This document shows, in pieces, positions 34,059 to 44,587 of a stretch of 64,000 bases of DNA. Made by a program: the position numbers and the translations under genes. The first letter of the stretch is position 1; every line of letters starts with the position of its first letter. Under the pieces are notes generated by a model. It was not told the DNA's origin, did not search any database, and was given only the letters and a program-made list of their open reading frames with translations. This stretch comes from Lachnospiraceae bacterium (GTDB taxonomy: Bacteria > Bacillota > Clostridia > Lachnospirales > Lachnospiraceae): NCBI GenBank assembly GCA_021770755.1, contig JAETQI010000014.1, positions 27,264 to 91,263 on the forward strand, given 5' to 3'.

Positions 34059-34664
34059 ATGGTCATAAAAAATGTAAGCTTGGAGACCGTGATCGGTGTG
34101 ACGAGCAAAGTACCGCAGAACAATATGCCTGAAATTGCATTTGCCGGCAAGAGCAATGTGGGGAAATCCTCACTGATCAACGCGCTCATGAACCGCAAGT
34201 CGCTGGCACGGACCAGTTCACAGCCGGGCAAGACGCAGACGATCAATTTTTATAATATCAACGATGAGTTGTATTTTGTCGATCTTCCGGGGTATGGCTA
34301 CGCGAAGGTCAGCCTGCAGGAAAAAGAGAAGTGGGGCAAGATGATCGAGCGGTATCTGCGCCAGTCCAGGGTGCTCAAAGCAGTGTTCCTGCTGGTCGAT
34401 ATCCGGCATGATCCCTCGGCAAACGATAAGATCATGTACGACTGGATCCTCTCGAACGGATTTCATCCGATCGTCATAGCGACAAAGGCGGACAAGATCA
34501 ACAGAAGCCAGCTACAGAAGCAGATCAAGGCTGTTAAGCAGGGGCTTGCTGTGGATCAGGACACGATCGTGATACCGTTCTCAGCCCAGACGAAGCAGGG
34601 GCGGGAGGAGATCTATGACCTGATCGACAATCTGATGGGACAGCCGGAAGGAGAGGATCAATGA
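34059..34664 (+). CDS. ysxC: Ribosome biogenesis GTPase YsxC/EngB
   Basis: A 201-residue GTPase needed for 50S subunit assembly. It has the G1 loop GKSNVGKS, the switch region QPGKTQTINFY, G3 DLPGYG, and G4 TKADK, with the G5 SAQT at FSAQTKQG. It lies in the lon-ysxC pair, and its last four bases overlap the start of the AI-2E transporter gene (ATGA). Confidence 0.95.
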   Translation: MVIKNVSLETVIGVTSKVPQNNMPEIAFAGKSNVGKSSLINALMNRKSLARTSSQPGKTQTINFYNINDELYFVDLPGYGYAKVSLQEKEKWGKMIERYLRQSRVLKAVFLLVDIRHDPSANDKIMYDWILSNGFHPIVIATKADKINRSQLQKQIKAVKQGLAVDQDTIVIPFSAQTKQGREEIYDLIDNLMGQPEGEDQ

Positions 34665-35851
34665 TGGAGGGAAGAAGTACTGGCAGGGAAAACCTGAAAT
34701 TGATCGTGAACATTCTGATCTCGCTGGTCATATTGCTGCTGTGCATCTTTCTGGTGCCAAAGCTGGTGCTGTTCTTTATGCCGTTTGTGATCGGCTGGAT
34801 CATATCGTGCATCGCGAATCCGCTCGTGGTGTTTCTGGAGCGGAAGCTCAAGATCAAGAGAAAGGCGGGGACAGTCGTTGTCATCGTGTGCGTGATCGCG
34901 GCAGTGAGCGGGCTTGGATATGGTCTTGGCGTCGTACTCTGGAGACAGGTGTCTGGCTTTGTGGAAGAGATCCCTGAGATGTGGGAGGCTGTGAAACATG
35001 ATTTTGACAATCTGGGCGCCTGGATCAACCAGTATATCGGTGTGCGGGCGCCGAAGTTTGCCGATGCCCTCAATGATCTTGGCAATACGATCGGTGAGAT
35101 GATCACAGATCTGCCAAAAAGCCTGAATTTCAGCACATTCGAGGGAATGGGCAGCATGGTAGGCAACATAGCGGGTGTTATCATATCGATCATCATGTGT
35201 ATGCTGTCAGCGTATTTCTTTATCGCGGACAGGGACTGGATCACTGTTTTTGTGGACAGGGTTCTGCCGGAAAATATCACGCGCAAGTACGATGTGTTCG
35301 CTTCAAGTCTCAAACAGGCAGTCGGGGGATATTTTAAAGCGCAGTTCCGCATTGAGATCTGGATGTATGTGCTGCTTCTGGTGGGACTGACCGTGCTGAA
35401 TGTGCGGTATAGTCTGCTGATCGCGCTGCTGATGGCGTTTCTTGATTTCCTGCCTTTTTTTGGCACGGGTATCGTGCTGGTTCCGTGGGCGGTCGTGACA
35501 CTGATCGGCGGCAATTACCTCAGGGCGGTCGGTTTTCTCGTGATCTGGGGGGCGGGGCAGTTGTTCCGTCAGCTCATACAGCCCAAGATCATGGGGGAGT
35601 CGATCGGCATGGAGCCGATCCCGACACTGTTTCTGCTCTTTATCGGATACCGTGTCGCGGGAGTCGGCGGTATGCTGATCGCAGTGCCGCTGGGGATCAT
35701 CGTCGTCAATATGAATGAGGCGGGATTCTTCGACACGCCAAAGTACAGTATTCGGATGCTGGTCCGCAATATCAACGATTTCAGGCGGCTGGACGAAGAA
35801 TCGGTCAGGGCGTTTGAGGACGAAGAACGGCGGGAGGACTGCGGAAAGTAA
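34661..35851 (+). CDS. AI-2E family transporter (PerM/YtvI type)
   Basis: A 396-residue membrane protein with about eight hydrophobic segments, including FMPFVIGWIISCIANPLV near the N-terminus and the family-typical PFFGTGIVLVPWAVVTLIGGNY in the C-terminal part; a segment of helices (about 95-160) is soluble. The family was named after an AI-2 exporter, but members transport various solutes, and several act in ion or antiporter roles. The start overlaps ysxC by four bases (ATGATGG), an overlap that indicates translational coupling. It has no connection to lon function that I can see. Confidence 0.85.
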   Translation: MMEGRSTGRENLKLIVNILISLVILLLCIFLVPKLVLFFMPFVIGWIISCIANPLVVFLERKLKIKRKAGTVVVIVCVIAAVSGLGYGLGVVLWRQVSGFVEEIPEMWEAVKHDFDNLGAWINQYIGVRAPKFADALNDLGNTIGEMITDLPKSLNFSTFEGMGSMVGNIAGVIISIIMCMLSAYFFIADRDWITVFVDRVLPENITRKYDVFASSLKQAVGGYFKAQFRIEIWMYVLLLVGLTVLNVRYSLLIALLMAFLDFLPFFGTGIVLVPWAVVTLIGGNYLRAVGFLVIWGAGQLFRQLIQPKIMGESIGMEPIPTLFLLFIGYRVAGVGGMLIAVPLGIIVVNMNEAGFFDTPKYSIRMLVRNINDFRRLDEESVRAFEDEERREDCGK

Positions 35852-35896
35852 AGGAGAAGATATAGATATATTTCTGACAAAATGGAGGAGAATGTG

Positions 35897-37576
35897 ATGA
35901 GTGACGTAGAAAAAAATACGGCGGAAGTTTCAAGGAATTTTATCGAGCAGTTGATCGACAAGGATCTGGAGGAGGGAGTGTATGACACTGTGCACACGCG
36001 CTTCCCGCCGGAGCCCAACGGTTATCTTCATATCGGACATGCCAAGGCGATCCTTGTAAATTACGGGATCGCTAAGGAGTACGGCGGAAAGTTCAACATG
36101 CGCTTTGACGACACCAACCCGACCAAGGAGGACATCGAGTTCGTGGAGTCCATCAAGGCGGATGTCAGGTGGCTCGGTGCGGACTGGGAGGACAGGCTCT
36201 TCTTTGCGTCCGATTATTTCGACCAGATGTACGAGTGTGCCGTGAAACTGATCCGGAAAGGGAAAGCGTATGTATCGGATCTGACGGCGGAGCAGCTTAA
36301 GGAATATAGGGGTTCATTTACAGAGCCTGGCAGGGAGGATCCGTCTGCAGACCGCTCCGTGGAGGAGAATCTGCAGCTCTTTGAGGATATGAAGAACGGC
36401 AAGTATGCGGACGGCGAGAAGGTGCTCCGCGCGCGCATCGACATGACTTCGCCGAACTTAAATATGAGGGATCCGGTGATCTACCGTGTAGCGCATATGA
36501 CGCACCATAATACGGGGGATAAGTGGTGCATCTATCCGATGTATGACTTCGCGCATCCGATCGAGGACGCCATCGAGGGGATCACGCACTCGATCTGTAC
36601 GCTGGAGTTTGAGGATCACAGACCGCTCTACGACTGGGTCGTGCGCGAGATCGAGTATCCGAACCGGCCAAGACAGATCGAGCAGGCAAAGATGTACCTG
36701 ACAAACGTCGTGACTGGCAAGCGCTACATCAAGAAGCTTGTGCAGGACGGGATCGTCGACGGTTGGGACGATCCGAGGCTTGTGTCGATCGCGGCGCTCA
36801 GAAGGCGCGGGTTTACGCCGGAGTCGATCCAGCGGTTTGTGGAGCTCTGCGGCGTGAGCAAGGCAAACTCCTCCACCGACTATGCGATGCTCGAGTACTG
36901 TATCCGGGAGGATCTGAAACTCAAAAAGCCCAGGATGATGGCGGCACTCGATCCTGTAAAGCTTGTGATCGACAACTATCCCGAGGGGCAGACAGAGTAT
37001 CTCGAGGTGCCTAACAATCTCGAAAACGAGTCCCTTGGCTCCAGACAGGTTCCGTTCTGCAGGGAGCTCTATATTGACAGGGACGACTTTATGGAGGAGC
37101 CGCCCAAGAAATATTTCAGGCTGTTTCCGGGAAATGAGGTGCGTCTCATGAGCGCATATTTTGTCCGCTGCGTGGACTATGAGAAGGACGAGAGCGGCAG
37201 GGTGACAGTCGTTCACTGCACATATGATCCGGAGACAAAGCAGGGCAGCGGTTTTTCGGGCAGGAAGGTGAAGGGCACGATCCACTGGGTGCCGGCGCCG
37301 TATGCAGTCAGGGCGGAGGTTCGTCTGTATGAGAATCTGATCGACGAGGAGAAGGGTGTCTACAACGAGGACGGCTCGCTGAACCTCAACCCGAATTCGC
37401 TGACCGTGCTGCGGGAGTGCTATGTGGAGCCGGCGCTGAAAGGCGCAGAGCCTTACGACAGCTTTCAGTTCGTGAGACAGGGATTCTTCAATGTAGACGC
37501 CAGGGATTCAAAGCCGGATGCGCTTGTGTTCAACAGGATCGTGTCGTTGAAGAGTTCGTTCGTGCTGCCGAAATAG
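35897..37576 (+). CDS. glnS: Glutaminyl-tRNA synthetase
   Basis: A 559-residue class I synthetase. It has the HIGH motif in [14 protein letters not shown], GlnRS-specific NMRFDDTNP, and the KMSKS-region equivalent around [12 protein letters not shown], followed by [21 protein letters not shown]. The C-terminal anticodon-binding beta-barrels are complete. It charges tRNA-Gln directly. Many Clostridia use the GatCAB amidation route instead; a glnS gene of this kind, of bacterial type, is found in part of the Lachnospiraceae. The SD GGAGGAG (35884-35890) fixes ATG 35897; ATG 35882 is in frame but overlaps it. Confidence 0.95.
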   Translation: MSDVEKNTAEVSRNFIEQLIDKDLEEGVYDTVHTRFPPEPNGYLHIGHAKAILVNYGIAKEYGGKFNMRFDDTNPTKEDIEFVESIKADVRWLGADWEDRLFFASDYFDQMYECAVKLIRKGKAYVSDLTAEQLKEYRGSFTEPGREDPSADRSVEENLQLFEDMKNGKYADGEKVLRARIDMTSPNLNMRDPVIYRVAHMTHHNTGDKWCIYPMYDFAHPIEDAIEGITHSICTLEFEDHRPLYDWVVREIEYPNRPRQIEQAKMYLTNVVTGKRYIKKLVQDGIVDGWDDPRLVSIAALRRRGFTPESIQRFVELCGVSKANSSTDYAMLEYCIREDLKLKKPRMMAALDPVKLVIDNYPEGQTEYLEVPNNLENESLGSRQVPFCRELYIDRDDFMEEPPKKYFRLFPGNEVRLMSAYFVRCVDYEKDESGRVTVVHCTYDPETKQGSGFSGRKVKGTIHWVPAPYAVRAEVRLYENLIDEEKGVYNEDGSLNLNPNSLTVLRECYVEPALKGAEPYDSFQFVRQGFFNVDARDSKPDALVFNRIVSLKSSFVLPK

Positions 37577-37599
37577 CGCAGGAAGGGGAAAGGGTTGGA

Positions 37600-38253
37600 A
37601 TGAGGTATCGATGTCTGATATTGGACCATGACGACACAGTGGTCAACAGTACTGCCACCATACATTATCCTGCATTTCTGGAGGCGTTAAAGCTGCTGAG
37701 ACCGGGTGTGACCATCTCGCTTGACGATTATTTCCGGGAAAATTTCGATCCGGGCTTTATCCCGTACTGTGTCGGGAAGCTCGGCATGACGGACGAGGAG
37801 CTGGAACGCGAGGTGGAGTGCTGGAAAGCGTATGTGTCGGGGCATACCGCGAAGGCTTATGACGGCATGAGGGCAGTCATCGAGCGCCAGAGAGCGGAGG
37901 GCGGCATTGTGTGTGTGGTATCGCATTCCTATGATTTCAATATCAGGAGGGACTATGAGGTGAACCATCTCCCAATGCCGGACATGATCTTTGGCTGGGA
38001 GTGTCCGCCTGAGCAGAGAAAGCCCGCAACGTATGCGCTGGAAGTCATCTCGCAGAAATATCGTCTAAAGCCGGAAGAGATGGTGATGGTGGATGATTCC
38101 AAACCAGGCTACGACATGGCAAAAGCGTTTGGCATGCCCTTTGTCGGTGCAGGCTGGGCGATGGATATTCCCGAGATCCGGGATTTCATGAGGAAGAACA
38201 GTGATGTGTACTTTACGAAAGTAGAAGAGCTGGCGGCATATTTAAAAGGCTAA
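37600..38253 (+). CDS. HAD-family hydrolase
   Basis: A 217-residue HAD phosphatase. Motif I is ILDHDDTVVNS, with a nucleophile Asp at residue 9 and a second at 11; motif II is VVSHSYD; motif IV is MVMVDDSKPGYDMA. A helical cap with FRENFDPGFIPYCVGKLGMT lies between motif I and II. It probably acts on a small phosphate ester; the substrate cannot be read. It begins 23 bases after glnS, likely in the same transcript. The in-frame open stretch upstream overlaps glnS and lacks a start with ribosome-binding site. The terminator stem includes its stop codon. Confidence 0.88.
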   Translation: MRYRCLILDHDDTVVNSTATIHYPAFLEALKLLRPGVTISLDDYFRENFDPGFIPYCVGKLGMTDEELEREVECWKAYVSGHTAKAYDGMRAVIERQRAEGGIVCVVSHSYDFNIRRDYEVNHLPMPDMIFGWECPPEQRKPATYALEVISQKYRLKPEEMVMVDDSKPGYDMAKAFGMPFVGAGWAMDIPEIRDFMRKNSDVYFTKVEELAAYLKG

Positions 38254-38275
38254 GGGAATCTTCCCTTAGCCTTTT
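38244..38275. terminator. Bidirectional terminator between HAD hydrolase and acidic membrane protein
   Basis: A 15-bp perfect stem, AAAAGGCTAAGGGAA/TTCCCTTAGCCTTTT, with only TC between the arms. T-runs on both strands suit both converging genes. The HAD stop codon lies in the stem. Confidence 0.85.
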
Positions 38276-38297
38276 GATGCATACTGTTCAATAATTA

Positions 38298-38840
38298 TTA
38301 TGATTCGGTCTCCGAGTCGTCAAAAAACGCTTCCGTCTTGCTCTCTGTGTCAGACGGCTCCGCGTAGGTGGCGGAGACGGATCCGCCTTCTGATTCAGTA
38401 TCCGATACATGCTCACTCTCGCAGCTTCTTGTTTCCGCAGGCGCTGCAGACATATCCACCTGTGTGTAGACAGGCTCGACGGTGGGGGATGTCATCTCGC
38501 CGATGATCTCCTTTGCCTTGTCGATCTTCTCGGACACATTGAAGTGTTCAAGTTTTTCTTTGGTCTTATCGAGCGTCTCGATCACTTTTTCACCGATTTT
38601 TTCTTTGGCATTGTCTATATCGATCGGCACGTACGGGCGGCTTTTGCTGACAGCGGCACCGGCAGAGTCTGAGGAGAAATCTTCATCGTCGAGATCCTCG
38701 TCAAAATCGTCAAAGTCATCGAAGTCGTCAAGGTCTTCCTCGGGGGTGTTTGCTTTATTTCGAAGATAATAATAGGTTCCTGCAGCTGCAGCACCGGCGA
38801 GGGCACTGAATAAGACAAGCTTGCTAAATTTCTTAGCCAT
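38298..38840 (-). CDS. Acidic membrane-anchored protein of unknown function
   Basis: A 180-residue protein I do not recognise. A short basic start, MAKKFSK, precedes one hydrophobic segment, about residues 8-27 (LVLFSALAGAAAAGTYYYL). After the membrane comes a strongly acidic stretch with the repeat DDFDDFDDFDED (about 38-50). The middle has a coiled-coil forming region (KEKIGEKVIETLDKTKEKLEHFNVSEKIDKAKEIIGEM). The C-terminus is Ser/Glu/Asp rich. The segment looks like YtxH-type or other envelope stress proteins but I cannot make that assignment. It is transcribed alone, converging on the HAD gene, with a strong SD AAAGGAG. Confidence 0.7.
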   Translation of the reverse strand: MAKKFSKLVLFSALAGAAAAGTYYYLRNKANTPEEDLDDFDDFDDFDEDLDDEDFSSDSAGAAVSKSRPYVPIDIDNAKEKIGEKVIETLDKTKEKLEHFNVSEKIDKAKEIIGEMTSPTVEPVYTQVDMSAAPAETRSCESEHVSDTESEGGSVSATYAEPSDTESKTEAFFDDSETES

Positions 38841-39037
38841 TTGTGGTTCTCCTTTCCTGTTGCAGTTGTTTTTTCATTATATATTGTAGACATTTCTATT
38901 TTAATACTATTTTATGGAAATGAAAAGAGATTATGTAAAATTTGATGAAAATGTGTAGTCGGAAATCTGAAATTATGTTACTATTAGTATAACAAGTGTG
39001 CGTCTTTGGGGAGTGCGCGCGCAAGGAGGTACTGCAG

Positions 39038-39643
39038 ATGAACGAAAAATTTTTTGACCTTGCAAGGGAGAAACAGGACCGTATGATCAACGGCGCGATC
39101 GAGGTGTTTGCCAAGAATGGGTATAAGCATGCCAGCACGGATGACATGGTAAAGGCAGTCGGTGTCAGCAAGGGACTCTGGTTTCACTATTTTGGTTCCA
39201 AGGAGGGGATCTACGTCTTTGTGTATGACTACTGTGTCAAATATATGCTGCTGGAGCTCTCAACCATGGTGAATGACAATGAAAAGGACTATTTCGAGCT
39301 GATCAGGCAGATCGCCATGACAAAGACAAAGGTTGGAAAAAGTTATCCGTATCTCACGATCTTTCTGGAGGAGGCAGCACACGAGACAGAACAGGAGCCG
39401 GTCAAAAAGACAGCAGGATCCAGGCAGATCTATGAGGAGCGGATGGCAGCGCTCCAAAAGTCTGCTGAGATCACAAGCGTTTCCGATAAGGTGAAGCGGG
39501 AGCGCATCAAGCGGATGATCGACTACTGTATCAGCAGTATCATACGGGAGAAGACACAGGAGGCAGCAGATCCTGAGACGGTGTACAGGGAGATCAAGGC
39601 ATATATCGAGCTGGTCAGGGATATGACCTTGAATCTCTCCTGA
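39038..39643 (+). CDS. TetR/AcrR family transcriptional regulator
   Basis: A 201-residue repressor-type protein. The N-terminal HTH reads RMINGAIEVFAKNGYKHASTDDMVKAVGVSKGLWFHYFGSKEGIY, a standard TetR motif (about 15-58). The C-terminal ligand domain is not family-specific. The start ATG 39038 follows AAGGAGGT with seven-base spacing. A TGTTA/TAACA inverted pattern overlaps a possible -10 TATAAC (38988-38993) and could be the autoregulatory operator. There is no transporter gene beside it, so its target is unknown. Confidence 0.9.
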   Translation: MNEKFFDLAREKQDRMINGAIEVFAKNGYKHASTDDMVKAVGVSKGLWFHYFGSKEGIYVFVYDYCVKYMLLELSTMVNDNEKDYFELIRQIAMTKTKVGKSYPYLTIFLEEAAHETEQEPVKKTAGSRQIYEERMAALQKSAEITSVSDKVKRERIKRMIDYCISSIIREKTQEAADPETVYREIKAYIELVRDMTLNLS

Positions 39644-39655
39644 AATCTCCGTGCA

Positions 39656-40417
39656 TTATTTTTTCTGCTGGTACACTGGGGCGGCAGGATAGCCGCCCTT
39701 TAGCTTCTGCATGGCGCGCTGCGGGGCGTCCTTTGAATTTTTCCAGTCCGCATCAGCATTTCTGTAATCGAATTTTTCGACCATCCAGCTTACATCCTCC
39801 CCGATGCGCTTTAAGTTTTCCTCCATGAGCGGAAAGACCGTGGCAAAAAATGCGTCGCACTGCTTCTGGTTTAGCTGCTCCACAGCACTCTGGCACAGGT
39901 CGCCAAAGTGGACGAGGCAGAATCCCTTGCTGTTTTCCAGCTTCTTCACAAAGTCAGCGTCCTTTTTGTACATGTAGAAGAAGGTGTCCAGATACCGTGC
40001 GTAAGTGTCCTCATACTGGCGGCAGATGTAGCAGGAGCGCTGTTTTTCGTACGTCCATGCCGTCATGGTATTGTTGATCTCCTTCGAGCGTTTCAGCCGG
40101 TCCATAAAGGAGAGCTTTGCCGGTTTGAAGCGTTTGACTTCGCCGGAAAACTCGCTGATCATTTTCTGATAGTGGGTCTTTAGGATCCATGCGTTTCCGA
40201 GGGTGTTCCCATACTGGAACATTTTCAGAAAGTGATAGCGGCAGAAGCCTTCCCGGTCGGTAAGGTCGCGGATATCGCTCTCCATGTACGAGGAGCCGGA
40301 GCCAAGCGTGAAGTCGAGCAGATCCTGCTCCAGCTTCTGTTCGATGAAGCAGAAGGGGCACTCGTCGTCTGCCGCGAAGGCGTCATTTAAGGGAATCGTA
40401 TAAAGCTGTTCTTTCAT
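39656..40417 (-). CDS. DUF6062-like protein with two CxxC...GFCxxH modules
   Basis: A 253-residue soluble protein that resembles the uncharacterised DUF6062 family of Lachnospiraceae. It contains a two-fold repeat: the first half has CPFC (C20, C23) and GFCRYHF (C59, H62); the second has CYIC (C129, C132) and GFCLVHF (C167, H170). Each half therefore offers a three-Cys, one-His set suited to binding zinc or another metal. Between and after are helical segments. Function is unknown. The start 40417 has AAAGGAG about 10 bases upstream. It converges on the TetR gene, 12 bases from its stop codon. It lies back-to-back with the PfkB-like gene. Confidence 0.75.
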   Translation of the reverse strand: MKEQLYTIPLNDAFAADDECPFCFIEQKLEQDLLDFTLGSGSSYMESDIRDLTDREGFCRYHFLKMFQYGNTLGNAWILKTHYQKMISEFSGEVKRFKPAKLSFMDRLKRSKEINNTMTAWTYEKQRSCYICRQYEDTYARYLDTFFYMYKKDADFVKKLENSKGFCLVHFGDLCQSAVEQLNQKQCDAFFATVFPLMEENLKRIGEDVSWMVEKFDYRNADADWKNSKDAPQRAMQKLKGGYPAAPVYQQKK

Positions 40418-40578
40418 AATCAGTGTTCTCCTTTTCAACAGTTCCAACAGTGACAATGTCATTTTAACATATTTCACGAAATTATTTCAAAAATTTTCAT
40501 AAAAATATATATAATTGTCAAAAAATATGTTAAGATGAATATAAGGCATAGGAGACTATAAGGAAAGGGAGGGATTTT

Positions 40579-41490
40579 ATGAGTAAAATTATGGTAGCAG
40601 GTTTTGTTCAGATGGAGACGATCGTGAAAGTAGAGGAACTGCCGCTTCCGTATAGACAGTTTGAAAGCACTCCGGATCTGGTCGATACCGAGATCGGCGG
40701 GGCCGGATTTAATGAGGCGATGGCGCTGACATGGCTCGGCGATGAAGTAGATTTTATGAGTATGGTGGCGAGAAATATGTCAAGGCGTCAGATCGATGCC
40801 TATCTCAAGACAAATGATGTGAATCTCCGCACGGATTATGTGCTGCCGATGCTCGACGGTATGCCTACCTCGGTGATTCTCTACTGCAGGGGGAAGAAGC
40901 AGACCTTTGAGGATGTCAAAGATATCCGGCATGTGGATTATGAGTTTGAGCTGCTGGAACGGCAGATCCAGGATAAAGATATGGTGCTGATGTCAAACTG
41001 CAACTTCTGCCGTCCGATCATAGGACTTGCAAAGAAGTATAACAAGCCCCTTGCGGTCAATGTGCGCAGTATGCGGGCTGAGAAGATCGCCAATAAGGAG
41101 GACTTCCTGAAAGCGGCGGATATCCTGTACATCAGTGATGACGACATTGAGAGCGACCACTATGACTGCATACGGGAGTGCAGGGAAAAGTACGATCCCG
41201 AGATCATCATCATGGGAATCGGCGATAAGGGTGCGATCCTCTATAATAAGAAGGACAACAGTGTGATCGAGTATAAACCGGTCAAGACCACGGAGATCGT
41301 CAACACGATCGGGGCGGGAAATGCGCTGTTCTCCGCTTTTGTGCACTATTACGTAAAGACGAAGGATGCGAAGGACGCGATCAAGAACGCGCTGCTGTTC
41401 GCCTCGTACAAGATCGGATTTGTGGGTACCTCCAACGGTTTTATGACGGAGGAGCAGATCGAGCAGTGGAAAAAACTGATCTGGATGTAA
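40579..41490 (+). CDS. PfkB-family carbohydrate kinase-like protein lacking the catalytic Asp
   Basis: A 303-residue ribokinase-like protein. The N-terminal signature IGGAGFNEAMALTWLG matches the sugar-binding GG region. The C-terminal signature normally ends DTxGAGD with the Asp as catalytic base, but here it reads NTIGAGNALFSAF, so the base position is Asn (N248). The first Asp of the motif is also Asn. ATP-binding positions (VNTIGAGN, GIGDKGA) keep the fold. The protein may therefore be a sugar or nucleoside sensor, or have altered chemistry. The SD AGGGAGGG is strong. A perfect hairpin follows the stop codon. No sugar transport gene adjoins. Confidence 0.82.
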   Translation: MSKIMVAGFVQMETIVKVEELPLPYRQFESTPDLVDTEIGGAGFNEAMALTWLGDEVDFMSMVARNMSRRQIDAYLKTNDVNLRTDYVLPMLDGMPTSVILYCRGKKQTFEDVKDIRHVDYEFELLERQIQDKDMVLMSNCNFCRPIIGLAKKYNKPLAVNVRSMRAEKIANKEDFLKAADILYISDDDIESDHYDCIRECREKYDPEIIIMGIGDKGAILYNKKDNSVIEYKPVKTTEIVNTIGAGNALFSAFVHYYVKTKDAKDAIKNALLFASYKIGFVGTSNGFMTEEQIEQWKKLIWM

Positions 41491-41497
41491 CAATATA

Positions 41498-41526
41498 CGG
41501 GCAGGGGAAATGCGTTCCCCTGCCCG
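41498..41526. repeat. CGGGCAGGGGAA hairpin after the PfkB-like gene
   Basis: A perfect 12-bp inverted repeat, CGGGCAGGGGAA/TTCCCCTGCCCG, around ATGCG. It matches the hairpins at 7822 and 31588. It lies between two converging genes and could terminate both, but no T-run follows. Confidence 0.75.
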
Positions 41527-41545
41527 GTCGTTATTTCATCGGTTC

Positions 41546-42250
41546 TCATTCCAGATAGATATATCTCAAAAACGCGATGGCATTGTCGATGCTGTTGGAG
41601 TTGACGACAAATCCCAGAACGGGTTCTTTGTCAACATAGTAGTAGTACTGGTTCAGCTTTGGCGAATCGGTCACATAGATACCCGCCGGGATCAGCTCAC
41701 CGTTCTCGCCGGATTTTGCATAGTAGAGTTTGTCCTGAAATTGTGCGAGCAGATCGTCTGGCAGGACAGTGGTGATGTCGTGAAGACACTCGCCCCTTGC
41801 GAAGTAGTCGATCGTATCCGTGTCGCCCACGATCACGTCAAGCTCACCCGTTGAGATGACTGCCATCGACTTCTCGAGACTCATGTACGCGTCATAGTTA
41901 TTATTGTCAGGAGAATAATTCATGGTCGCGTCGATGTACGCCTCATGTTTTTCGGTGTCGATGTTCATATATGCGGTAAAACCGTCGATCAGCTCCGTGT
42001 TGGACGAATCCCCGGTATCATTGTAGAAGAACGCTGCAAAGGCAGTGTCGGACGGCGCTGTCAGTACGGAGTACGCCAGATACCCCACAAAGATGACGCC
42101 GATCACGATGAGGATCGTTGTTTTCAGGTAATATTCCTGAAAATAGGCGATCTTTTCCTTCAACGGCGCGTCTTTTAGTTTGGCGTTCTGCTCCCGTATC
42201 TCATCGTGCATCGAATTGTTTTTGTCCCGATTCTTATTGTAGACTTCCAT
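41546..42250 (-). CDS. Single-pass membrane protein with extracellular binding-protein-like domain
   Basis: A 234-residue protein I cannot name. After a hydrophilic N-terminus of about 42 residues, with a charged helix (REQNAKLKDAPLKEKIAYFQEYYLK), comes a membrane helix near 43-65 (TTILIVIGVIFVGYLAYSVL). The outer domain reads GELDVIVGDTDTIDYFARGECLHDI and VTDSPKLNQYYYYV, resembling the second lobe of periplasmic binding proteins, though it is too short for a complete one. It may be an anchored receptor. The start at 42250 follows GGAGGGATAAC. It converges with the PfkB-like gene. Confidence 0.7.
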   Translation of the reverse strand: MEVYNKNRDKNNSMHDEIREQNAKLKDAPLKEKIAYFQEYYLKTTILIVIGVIFVGYLAYSVLTAPSDTAFAAFFYNDTGDSSNTELIDGFTAYMNIDTEKHEAYIDATMNYSPDNNNYDAYMSLEKSMAVISTGELDVIVGDTDTIDYFARGECLHDITTVLPDDLLAQFQDKLYYAKSGENGELIPAGIYVTDSPKLNQYYYYVDKEPVLGFVVNSNSIDNAIAFLRYIYLE

Positions 42251-42457
42251 GTTATCCCTCCGTAAGCGATCGCTGTGATCAATTACAAACTATCATATTG
42301 GAAATACTGCATTCTGTCAATCTACATACTATTAATTTTTTCTAAACCTTGCATATTGCATTGAATTGTTCTATCATATAAGATATCATTGAGATATCGG
42401 GTCATGGTCCTGGGAGCTGTAAAGAAATTAATATAAGATTAAGGAAGGTATTGCGTT

Positions 42458-42958
42458 ATGAACGAAAGCTACAAGGAACTGCTGGTGAAGAAAGACAGGG
42501 GAATGAAGGAGACGCTCATCCGGTTTGTGAGTGTGCTCCCGACGGTTTTTCTCGGTCTTTTGACTTTTCTGTATGGAAATATGATCTTTTTTATCATCGT
42601 GATCGCACTGGGCGTGCTTGATTACTTTGTGTTTCAGTGGACGGATCTCGAGTACGAGTATCTCTATCTGGATAAGGAGATCTCGGTGGACAAGATCATG
42701 GCGAAGACGAGGAGAAAGAGAGTGACGACGATCAGCATCGAAAAGGTCGAGATCATGGCGCCTGAGAAGTCCCATCAGCTCGACTCGTACAGAAACCGCC
42801 AGACGAAGGTGACAGACTTTAGCGCCGGCCATGACCTGCCGGACCAGAAGCTCTACTGGGTATTTTATGAGGGAAATCAGAAGATCCTGATGAATCTCAC
42901 CGAGGATTTTGCCAAGACGATCAAGGGAATCGCACCGAGAAAAGTTTTTATGGATTAG
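42458..42958 (+). CDS. DUF6106-like small membrane protein
   Basis: A 166-residue protein with two closely spaced membrane helices (about 24-40 and 43-60: LPTVFLGLLTFLYG, MIFFIIVIALGVLDYFVF) after a short charged start. The rest is cytosolic: WTDLEYEYLYLDKEISVDKIMAKTRRK and later DQKLYWVFYEGNQKILMNL. It resembles the family DUF6106 of unknown function found in Clostridia; the assignment is from memory of the pattern. The SD is AAGGAAGGT. guaB follows with its own promoter. Confidence 0.7.
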   Translation: MNESYKELLVKKDRGMKETLIRFVSVLPTVFLGLLTFLYGNMIFFIIVIALGVLDYFVFQWTDLEYEYLYLDKEISVDKIMAKTRRKRVTTISIEKVEIMAPEKSHQLDSYRNRQTKVTDFSAGHDLPDQKLYWVFYEGNQKILMNLTEDFAKTIKGIAPRKVFMD

Positions 42959-42961
42959 GTG

Positions 42962-42990
42962 TTGACAAGCTGTGCTGGCTTTAGTATAAT
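42962..42990 (+). promoter_or_regulatory. Consensus sigma-A promoter for guaB
   Basis: TTGACA (42962-42967), 17-base spacer, TATAAT (42985-42990). The 64-base leader ahead of guaB contains no purine riboswitch fold that I can see. Confidence 0.87.
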
Positions 42991-43021
42991 TGTAAAAATA
43001 TTTTGAAAAGCAACAGCGTAA

Positions 43022-44509
<1,488 letters not shown>

Positions 44510-44535
44510 TTTCGTCACGAGATTTTTGAAATGAG

Positions 44536-44562
44536 CGCTGTCACCACCTTGTGACAGCGTTT
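44536..44562 (+). terminator. Hairpin after guaB
   Basis: CGCTGTCAC/GTGACAGCG (9 bp), loop CACCTT minus one base, followed by TTTCC. Moderate terminator. Confidence 0.6.
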
Positions 44563-44587
44563 CCTTATTGTATGGAGATAGGAAAAA

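Noticed and set aside
37417..37599. In-frame upstream extension of the HAD hydrolase
   Set aside because: Overlaps the glnS coding region; HAD motif I starts right after ATG 37600.
38988..38993. TATAAC as a TetR-autoregulated -10
   Set aside because: No matching -35 and the palindrome TGTTA/TAACA is short, so recorded only in the gene entry.
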